Of a DNA stretch of 6,588 bases, positions 1-6,588 are shown piece by piece. The stretch spans positions 1 through 6,588 of the forward strand of contig CAMLNJ010000174.1 in assembly GCA_946481225.1 (NCBI GenBank), given 5' to 3'. The translations under genes were made by a program, and so were the position numbers. This DNA comes from an uncultured Verrucomicrobiota bacterium (GTDB lineage: Bacteria; Verrucomicrobiota; Verrucomicrobiae; Opitutales; Opitutaceae). How positions within the stretch are numbered: the first letter of the stretch is position 1; each line of letters begins with the position of its first letter. Under the pieces are notes generated by a model, which was not told where the DNA came from, ran no database searches, and saw nothing but the letters and a program-made list of their open reading frames with translations.

Positions 1-1688
1 GCGCCCGCGTGCCGAACATCTGCTTCCAGATGCTCTTCCGCGGCGCCAACGCCGTCGGCTACACCAACTACCCCGACCACGTCGTCGCCGGCTTCGTCCG
101 CCACGCCGCCGCGCAGGGCATGGACATTTTCCGCATCTTCGACTCGCTGAACTACCTGCCGAACCTGCGCGTCGCCATGGCGGCGGTGCGGGACACCCAC
201 GCCGTCTGCGAGGCCGCCCTCTGCTACACCGGCGACATCCTCGACGAGCGCCGCGACAAATTCTCCCTCTCCTACTACGTCAAGATGGCGAAGGAACTGG
301 AACGCATGGGCGCCCACGTCATCGCGATCAAGGACATGGCCGGCCTCTGCCGCCCCGCCGCCGCGCACAAGCTCGTCAAGACCCTCAAAGACGAGGTCGG
401 CCTGCCCATCCACTTCCACACCCACGACACCAGCGGCATCAACGCCGCCTCCGTCCTCCGCGCCGCCGACGCCGGCGTCGACGTCGTCGACCTCGCCATC
501 GCCTCGATGAGCGGCAGCACCTCGCAGCCCAACCTCAACTCCGTCGTCGCCGCCCTCCAGCACACCCCGCGCGACACCGGTCTCGACCTCGACGCGCTCA
601 ACGAATTCTCCGACTACTGGGAAAACGTCCGCGCCGTCTACGCCCCCTTCGACACCGCGCCCAAGTCCGGCTCCGCCGAGGTCTACCTCCACGAGATGCC
701 CGGCGGCCAATACACCAACCTCAAGGAGCAGTCCGTCTCGCTCGGCATCTCCCACCGCTGGACCGAGATCGCCCGCACCTACGCCGAGGTGAACACGCTC
801 TTCGGCGACATCGTGAAGGTCACCCCCTCCTCGAAGGTCGTCGGCGACATGGCCCTCTTCCTCTTCTCGCGCGGCATCAAGCCCGCCGACGTCGTCAACC
901 TGCCGCCCGGCGAGACGCCTTTCCCGGAGAGCGTCATCGACATGCTTTCCGGCGGCCTCGGCTGGCCCGAAGGCGGCTGGCCCGAGAAGATCTCCCTCGC
1001 CGTCCTCGGCGAAAAACGCCACGCCGCCGCCCGCGCCGCCTACAAGGCCTCGCTCAAGAAGACCAAGGCCTCCGCCAGATCCCCCGACCTCGGCGCCGCC
1101 GATCTCGCGAAACTCAAGTCCGACCTCGCCGCGAAACTCCGCCGCGAGCCGACCGACGACGACCTCTACTCGCACCTGATGTATCCGCAGGTCTTCGCCG
1201 ACTTCGACAAGCACCGCCGCGAATTCGGCGACGTGTCGGTCCTGCCCTCCGCCGCCTTCTTCTACGGCCTCCAGGCCGGCGAGGAAATCACCGTCGAGAT
1301 CGAGCAGGGCAAGATGCTCATCATCCGCCTCGTCAGCATCGGCGCCCCCGACAAGGAAGGCCGCCGCACGCTCAGCTACGAGCTCAACGGCATGGCGCGC
1401 GAGGTCACCATCGCCGACAAGAGCATCGCGCCCAAAACCAAAGCCCGTCCCAAGGCCGATCTCGCCGACCCCGCGCAAGTCGCCGCGCCCATCCCCGGCC
1501 TCGTCGCCGCGCTCTCCGTCTCCGTCGGCGCCAAGGTCATGAAGGGAGACAAGCTCCTGATGATGGAGGCGATGAAGATGCAGACCACCGTCTACGCCCC
1601 CTGCGCCGGCGTCGTCGGCGAGCTCAACGTCGCCCTCGGCGACACCGTCGAGGCCAAGGACCTCCTCGCCCGCATCCGCCCGGCTTGA
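1..1688 (+). CDS. pyc: Pyruvate carboxylase, C-terminal part (5'-truncated by window edge)
   Basis: Biotin enzyme that carboxylates pyruvate to oxaloacetate, refilling the TCA cycle in the cytoplasm. The reading frame is already open at the left edge, so the GTG at 9 is almost certainly internal (residues below count from it). The carboxyltransferase domain is seen from RGANAVGYTNYPD onward, a stretch typical of pyruvate carboxylase rather than oxaloacetate decarboxylase alpha. K108 (IKDMAGL) is the lysine carbamylated in the family; H137 and H139 (HFHTHD) are metal ligands; T272 (KVTPSSK) is the catalytic threonine. Spacings 108/137/139/272 equal those of Rhizobium etli K718/H747/H749/T882 as I recall them. 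An allosteric/linker region (MYPQVFADF, then VLPSAAFFYGL) follows, and then the biotinyl domain with EAMKM, biotin on K523 (codon 1575-1577). About 610 N-terminal residues (biotin carboxylase and start of CT) lie off-window, giving a normal full length near 1170. It ends at TGA 1686-1688, and nothing looks broken. Confidence 0.96.
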   Translation, partial: ARVPNICFQMLFRGANAVGYTNYPDHVVAGFVRHAAAQGMDIFRIFDSLNYLPNLRVAMAAVRDTHAVCEAALCYTGDILDERRDKFSLSYYVKMAKELERMGAHVIAIKDMAGLCRPAAAHKLVKTLKDEVGLPIHFHTHDTSGINAASVLRAADAGVDVVDLAIASMSGSTSQPNLNSVVAALQHTPRDTGLDLDALNEFSDYWENVRAVYAPFDTAPKSGSAEVYLHEMPGGQYTNLKEQSVSLGISHRWTEIARTYAEVNTLFGDIVKVTPSSKVVGDMALFLFSRGIKPADVVNLPPGETPFPESVIDMLSGGLGWPEGGWPEKISLAVLGEKRHAAARAAYKASLKKTKASARSPDLGAADLAKLKSDLAAKLRREPTDDDLYSHLMYPQVFADFDKHRREFGDVSVLPSAAFFYGLQAGEEITVEIEQGKMLIIRLVSIGAPDKEGRRTLSYELNGMAREVTIADKSIAPKTKARPKADLADPAQVAAPIPGLVAALSVSVGAKVMKGDKLLMMEAMKMQTTVYAPCAGVVGELNVALGDTVEAKDLLARIRPA

Positions 1689-1707
1689 CCCGGCTTGGTG
1701 CATCCAA

Positions 1708-1779
1708 GGTGGACGGGCGGGGCCCTGCGCCCGTTTCAGTGATTCGCGAACAGCGGGCGCAGGGACGCGCCTGACCACC
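1708..1779. repeat. 72-nt imperfect hairpin after pyc (terminator or palindromic element)
   Basis: It begins 20 nt after the pyc stop. Every pair satisfies i+j=3487, so the fold has no bulges. The outer stem GGTGG/CCACC (1708-1712/1775-1779) is followed by an A-A mismatch, a six-pair block (1714-1719/1768-1773, one G-U), a short mismatched zone around 1720-1722, and a perfect 11-bp core CCCTGCGCCCG/CGGGCGCAGGG (1723-1733/1754-1764). Two more pairs (one G-U) close on an 18-nt loop. About 25 pairs form in all. No T-run follows, so it is not a textbook intrinsic terminator. It could stop pyc transcription, protect the mRNA 3' end, or be a copy of a small palindromic repeat. The structure is seen directly; the role is inferred. 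Confidence 0.6.
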
Positions 1780-1863
1780 CATAATCCGGAAGCGACCCGC
1801 CTGAAAAAACGCCTCGCCCGCGGCCCGGCGCCCGGTCTCCGTTCCGGTTCGCCGCCCCGACCG

Positions 1864-2421
1864 ATGAACGACGTGACCGTGATCCTCCAAGCCGCCAGCC
1901 GTGGCGACAAAGGTGCGTCGGACGAGCTCTTACCCTTGGTGTATGCGGAGTTGCGGCGTCTGGCCGCGGCCCGCATGTCCTCCGAGACCGCGGGCCAAAC
2001 CCTGCAACCCACCGCGCTCGTCCACGAGGCCTGGCTCCGGCTCGTCTCGGAAAAGGACCGCGTCTGGCAAAACCGCTGGCACTTTTTCGCGGCGGCCTCC
2101 GAGGCGATGCGACGAATCCTCATCGACCAGGCACGACGCAAAGCCCGGCTCAAGCACGGCGCCGGGCAGCAGCGGGTGAACGTCGAGGACGCGGACCCCG
2201 CCGCCGAGACTCCCGACGAAAAACTGCTCCGCCTCAACGACGCCCTCGAACAGATGCAGGCGGAGCACCCCGAGCACGCCCGCGTCGTGATGTTGAAATA
2301 CTTCGGCGGCCTCACCAACCGGGAGGTCGCCGAGACGCTCGGCATCGCCGAAAGCACGGTGGAGCGGCATTGGTTCCGCGCGAAACGCTGGCTGCTCGAG
2401 CGGATTCGCGCCTCTTCCTGA
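1864..2421 (+). CDS. ECF-family RNA polymerase sigma factor, kinase-linked type (acidic motif lost)
   Basis: A 185-residue alternative sigma factor of the ECF-like Sigma70_ECF / Sig-70_X6 type common in Planctomycetes, Verrucomicrobia and Acidobacteria. Region 2 spans about residues 5-95, with the signature QPTALVHEAWLRL at 48-60 and NRWHFFAAASEAMRRILIDQARR at about 70-92 (promoter -10 recognition and melting). A charged linker of about 95-120 follows. Region 4 is about 122-182, with helix-turn-helix LTNREVAETLGIAESTVERHW (150-170) for -35 binding. The usual acidic DAED motif that contacts the polymerase beta' clamp reads Q48-P49-T50-A51, so there is no acid and a Thr replaces the Glu. In ECF43-type factors such a Thr is phosphorylated by a partner kinase to restore the charge, and a kinase gene follows 247 bp downstream. 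No anti-sigma gene is adjacent. The start is the ATG at 1864, where the family alignment begins; I see no Shine-Dalgarno before it. Function is secure; the phospho-switch is inference. Confidence 0.93.
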   Translation: MNDVTVILQAASRGDKGASDELLPLVYAELRRLAAARMSSETAGQTLQPTALVHEAWLRLVSEKDRVWQNRWHFFAAASEAMRRILIDQARRKARLKHGAGQQRVNVEDADPAAETPDEKLLRLNDALEQMQAEHPEHARVVMLKYFGGLTNREVAETLGIAESTVERHWFRAKRWLLERIRASS

Positions 2422-2443
2422 GAGCCTCGCGATCCCGCCCTCC

Positions 2444-2535
2444 GTTGTAGCCACGGCCGTGTCGGCCGTGTTCGTTCGTTTCGCCCCGCGGCCTCCACGC
2501 AAAGCAAACGCGCCCGAAACGGGCGCGGCTACAAC
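2444..2535. repeat. Inverted pair of GTAG-type REP-like palindromes (BIME-like)
   Basis: Two copies of a 29-nt unit face each other: 2444-2472 on + and 2535-2507 on -. Each starts GTTGTAGCC, which contains the GTAG tetranucleotide typical of REP elements mobilised by RAYT (REP-associated tyrosine) transposases, then forms an 8-bp stem with a 3-nt loop: 2452-2459/2463-2470 (loop TGT), and 2509-2516/2520-2527 (loop AAA on +, TTT on -). The copies agree at 24 of 29 positions. Four of the five differences form two compensated base pairs (A-T against G-C, and G-C against C-G) and the fifth is in the loop, so the fold itself looks conserved. It lies between the sigma-factor stop and the kinase start and may attenuate transcription between them. 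No transposase gene is in view; it would act in trans. Confidence 0.75.
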
Positions 2536-2562
2536 TGCGTCAACACAGCCGTATCTGCGCGG

Positions 2563-2581
2563 CATGGGCGTCCCGCCCATG
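2563..2581. repeat. Short perfect hairpin CATGGGCG-TCC-CGCCCATG
   Basis: A perfect 8-bp stem (2563-2570/2574-2581) with a 3-nt TCC loop lies 87 nt before the kinase ATG. Stem length and loop size match the two REP-like units just upstream, but the sequence differs and no GTAG or GGAG lies beside it, so it may be another repeat family. It would fall in any sigma-kinase read-through transcript or in the kinase leader. There is no T-run, so a terminator role is weak. Confidence 0.55.
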
Positions 2582-2668
2582 TTCCGAATCCGCGGGCGCC
2601 CCACCCCATGCCACCCGCCTCGCGGTCAAACAACTTGTCTCCCCGCGCGCACGCCCTAGGCAACGGCC

Positions 2669-4942
2669 ATGTCCGACCCCGCGCCACAAGCCGAGGAGCT
2701 CGCCTTCCAAGGACTCGCGATCGCCAGCGACTCCGAACGCGCGGCGTTCTGGGACAAGGCCTGCGCGGGCGACGCCGCCTTGCGCGCCGAGGTCGGCCGG
2801 ATCTGGGCCGAACACCGGGAGGCCGAAACCTTTCTCGCCGATTGCCGCCCATCCGTCCTGAGCGACGCCACGGAGGCTATTCGCACCTTCGCGCGGACCG
2901 CGCCTCCGCCCGCGGAAAGCGCCGAAGCCTGCGCCGACTTCGACGCCGATCGCTTGGTCGGAACCCGCATCGGCCCCTACGCCCTGCGGCGAAAACTCGG
3001 CGAAGGCGGCTGCGGCGTGGTCTACCTCGCCGAGCAGGAACACCCGCTCCGCCGCCAAGTCGCGCTCAAGGTCATCAAGCTCGGCATGGACACCCGCGGC
3101 GTCATCGCCCGCTTCGAGGCGGAGCGGCAGGCCCTCGCGATCATGGACCACCCGAACATCGCACGGGTGTTCGACGCCGGCGCCACCGAGACCGGCCGCC
3201 CCTACTTCGTCATGGAACTCGTGCCGGGCATCCGGATCACGACCTATTGCGACGAGGCGCGGCTCGACCTCCGTCAACGGCTCGACCTCTTCGTCGACAT
3301 CGCCGGCGCCATCCAGCACGCGCACCAAAAAGGCATCGTCCACCGCGACCTCAAACCGTCGAACATCCTCGTCGCGACCGTCGACGGGAAACCCACCCCC
3401 AAGGTCATCGACTTCGGCATCGCCAAGGCCGCCAACGGCGACCGCCTGACCGACGCCACGCTGCGCACCGCCGTCGAGCAATTCATCGGCACGCCCGCCT
3501 ACATGAGCCCCGAACAGGCGCAAATGGGCGGCGTCGACGTGGACACTCGCAGCGACATCTACAGCCTCGGCGCGCTGCTCTACGAACTGCTCACGGGCAA
3601 GACACCCTTCGACCAAGCCGAGTTGTTGAGCCAAGGCCTCGACCGCATGCGCCGCACCTTGCTGGAGCGCGACCCGCCCCCTCCCTCCGCCCGGCTGCGG
3701 ACCGCGTCCGCCGACGAGCGCTCCGAGGTCGCCCTTCGCCGCCGCGCCGAACCACCCAGGCTCCGCGCCAGCCTCGAAGGCGACCTCGACTGGATCGTGA
3801 TGAAGGCGCTCGAGAAAGATCGCAGCCGGCGCTACCAAACCGCCAGCGACTTCGCCGCCGACATCCGCCGGCACCGGAACCACGAGCCGGTTTCCGCCGG
3901 CGCCCCCGGGCGCATGTATCGCCTGCGAAAACTGGCGCGCCGACACCGCGTCGTGTTCGCCGCCACCGCCGCCGTCGCCGTCGCGCTCGTGGCCGGCACG
4001 GGAACCTCCACCTGGCTGTTTTTCCGCGCCCAAGCCGCCTATCGCGAGGCGGAGCTCGCCCGTCGCAACGAGACCCGGCTCCGCGGCGAGGCCGACGCGC
4101 GGGCCAAGATCGCGCAGGCGGCGCTGTTGATCAGCCGCGACAAGATGCCCGAGGCGGACCGTTTGGTGGACCGGATCGAGGTCCCCGTCACCGAGCCCTC
4201 CCTGGAGGCCGCCAGCGTGCTCCGGGCCTTGGGGATGTGGAACGTCACCCACGGCCGATGGCGGACCGCCGCCGACCGCTTCGTCCAGCTCGAGCGCGCG
4301 AACCAGCTCGACCCGTCCAACACGACCGAAGAGGTCACCCGCGATCTCCTCGGCGCGGGTCCCGCCCTCATCGTCGCCGGCGACATCGAGACCTACCGGC
4401 GCTTTGTCCACGCCACCGCCGCCCGTTTTGCCGATACCACCGATCCCGTCGCGGCCGAACAAGTCGTCAAAAACAGCCTCATCCTGCCCCCCGACGCCGA
4501 GACGCTCCGACGCCTCGAGCCCTTGCTCGAGGTCGTCCGGGCCTCCGTCGCCCGCCACGATCCCGACGCGCCCGGCGACGACCGGCACGTCGCGTGGCAA
4601 TCCCTGACGCTCAGCCTGCACGCGTATCGCCGTGGCAACTACGCAGAGTCCGTCTCGTGGGCCGAGCGCGGCCTGCTGCGCTATCGTGATCGCACCGACG
4701 CCCGTCTCGCGATGACGCACGCCGTCCTCGCCTTGTCCCAAGCTCGGCTGGGTCGGATGGAAAACGCCGCCAAGGCCCTCGCCGCCGCCGCAGCCTCCGT
4801 GCGGCGACACCTCCCCGCCGGGGAGGGGCCAAACGTCGAGCTGGGGCGCTTCGCCACCGGCATGTGGCACGACTGGCTCATCACCAAGCTGCTGCTCCAG
4901 GAAGCGGAGGCGTTGACGAAACCACCTGCGCCGTCGCCCTGA
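2669..4942 (+). CDS. Membrane-anchored Ser/Thr protein kinase (Hanks/PknB-type) with TPR-like C-terminal domain
   Basis: A 757-residue kinase, probable partner of the upstream sigma factor. An N-terminal helical segment (about 9-58, with [20 protein letters not shown]) is the leader usual in this family. The kinase domain is about 101-400: glycine loop GEGGCGVVY (111-119), ATP lysine K134 (VALK), likely helix-C glutamate E152, catalytic loop HRDLKPSN (225-232; base D227), DFG (248-250), activation segment to SPEQ (280-283), and DIYSLG (296-301). All catalytic residues are present, so it should be active. One hydrophobic helix (about 428-452) crosses the membrane, putting the kinase in the cytoplasm and 453-757 outside. 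That outer part starts with a charged helix (454-485) and continues as alpha-helical, TPR-like repeats (for example 514-549 and 645-705) ending [22 protein letters not shown]. The ligand is unknown. ATG 2669 is preceded by a weak TAGG 8 nt away. A normal member of a large PVC/Acidobacteria family. Confidence 0.94.
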   Translation: MSDPAPQAEELAFQGLAIASDSERAAFWDKACAGDAALRAEVGRIWAEHREAETFLADCRPSVLSDATEAIRTFARTAPPPAESAEACADFDADRLVGTRIGPYALRRKLGEGGCGVVYLAEQEHPLRRQVALKVIKLGMDTRGVIARFEAERQALAIMDHPNIARVFDAGATETGRPYFVMELVPGIRITTYCDEARLDLRQRLDLFVDIAGAIQHAHQKGIVHRDLKPSNILVATVDGKPTPKVIDFGIAKAANGDRLTDATLRTAVEQFIGTPAYMSPEQAQMGGVDVDTRSDIYSLGALLYELLTGKTPFDQAELLSQGLDRMRRTLLERDPPPPSARLRTASADERSEVALRRRAEPPRLRASLEGDLDWIVMKALEKDRSRRYQTASDFAADIRRHRNHEPVSAGAPGRMYRLRKLARRHRVVFAATAAVAVALVAGTGTSTWLFFRAQAAYREAELARRNETRLRGEADARAKIAQAALLISRDKMPEADRLVDRIEVPVTEPSLEAASVLRALGMWNVTHGRWRTAADRFVQLERANQLDPSNTTEEVTRDLLGAGPALIVAGDIETYRRFVHATAARFADTTDPVAAEQVVKNSLILPPDAETLRRLEPLLEVVRASVARHDPDAPGDDRHVAWQSLTLSLHAYRRGNYAESVSWAERGLLRYRDRTDARLAMTHAVLALSQARLGRMENAAKALAAAAASVRRHLPAGEGPNVELGRFATGMWHDWLITKLLLQEAEALTKPPAPSP

Positions 4943-4947
4943 CGTGG

Positions 4948-4968
4948 CGGAAGCGCGGAGCGCTTTCG
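4948..4968 (+). terminator. Candidate terminator hairpin after the kinase gene
   Basis: Five bases after the kinase stop, CGGAAGCGC (4948-4956) pairs with GCGCTTTCG (4960-4968) as nine pairs (one G-U) around a GGA loop. An alternative outer pairing CGGAAG/CTTCCG (4948-4953/4970-4975) is also possible. The tail after the stem is CCTTCCGAC and lacks a T-run, so intrinsic termination is uncertain. The position between two genes and the switch to AT-rich DNA straight afterwards support a transcription boundary here. Confidence 0.5.
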
Positions 4969-4975
4969 CCTTCCG

Positions 4976-5045
4976 ACAAATTAACGACTCTTCCCACTAA
5001 AAATCAGCGGCTTGCGAAATCACGTTACCTAAAACTTCCCGCACC
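4976..5045 (+). promoter_or_regulatory. AT-rich patch, likely promoter region of the beta-galactosidase gene
   Basis: GC falls to about 42 % over 4976-5040 (27 of 65 bases counted), against about 70 % in the flanking genes. It lies in the only non-coding gap before the beta-galactosidase start. Elements such as TTGCGA (5012-5017), TAAAAA (4998-5003) and TAAAAC (5030-5035) occur, but no pair has a convincing 16-18 bp spacing for a housekeeping promoter, so I do not assign a -35 or -10. The base composition and position alone suggest the promoter or an activator site. Confidence 0.4.

Positions 5046-6588
<1,543 letters not shown>

Noticed and set aside
1..1688. Oxaloacetate decarboxylase alpha subunit as an alternative identity for the first gene
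   Set aside because: The RGANAVGYTNYPD and FFYGLQAGEEI regions and the VSVLPSAAFF stretch match single-chain pyruvate carboxylase. The missing 5' part prevents seeing the biotin carboxylase domain directly, but the match is strong.
2444..2581. CRISPR array
   Set aside because: The repeats are inverted palindromes, only two are alike, and no regular spacers exist.
1930..2604. A 224-codon minus-strand frame across the sigma factor and spacer, and a 66-codon + frame at 2459-2659
   Set aside because: They run through the palindromic repeats and oppose or follow a well-supported sigma gene, with no family resemblance.
2540..4870. A 776-codon open frame on the minus strand opposite the kinase gene, and a 693-codon + frame (2608-4689) overlapping it
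   Set aside because: Both are low-complexity Gly/Ala/Val- or Arg/Pro-rich products of high-GC codon bias. The kinase frame in the same DNA has every catalytic motif.

Overview
The window is very GC-rich (about 70 % by eye) and tightly packed, with four genes all on the + strand. The best guess for the host is a member of the Verrucomicrobia, probably Opitutaceae-like, or a related PVC-group bacterium. The reasons are the pairing of an acidic-motif-less ECF sigma factor with a Hanks-type kinase carrying a TPR-like tail, GTAG-type palindromic repeats between genes, weak or absent Shine-Dalgarno sites and an exported GH2 beta-galactosidase. This is inference from gene style, because no marker gene is present.

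Layout: (1) 1-1688, the C-terminal half of a single-chain pyruvate carboxylase, cut by the left edge; (2) 1689-1863, a spacer holding a 72-nt bulge-free imperfect hairpin (1708-1779); (3) 1864-2421, an ECF-family sigma factor; (4) 2422-2668, a spacer with an inverted pair of REP-like palindromes (2444-2535) and a separate hairpin (2563-2581); (5) 2669-4942, a membrane-anchored Ser/Thr protein kinase; (6) 4943-5084, a spacer with a hairpin, an AT-rich patch and a leader hairpin abutting the next start codon; (7) 5085-6588, the N-terminal 501 residues of an exported GH2 beta-galactosidase, cut by the right edge just before its acid/base motif.

The sigma factor and kinase form the most interesting unit. 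Where most ECF sigma factors have the acidic 'DAED' motif of region 2.2, this one has Q48-P49-T50-A51, with no acidic residue and a threonine in place of the glutamate. That fits the known class of sigma factors that are switched on by threonine phosphorylation from a cognate kinase, and a kinase with intact catalytic motifs lies directly downstream. Pyruvate carboxylase is central anaplerotic metabolism and seems unrelated. Whether the beta-galactosidase is a target of the sigma/kinase pair cannot be read from the sequence. I find no CRISPR array, tRNA, rRNA, transposase or phage gene. No wholly new system is evident; the candidates worth checking are the phospho-switch sigma/kinase pair and the structured repeats.
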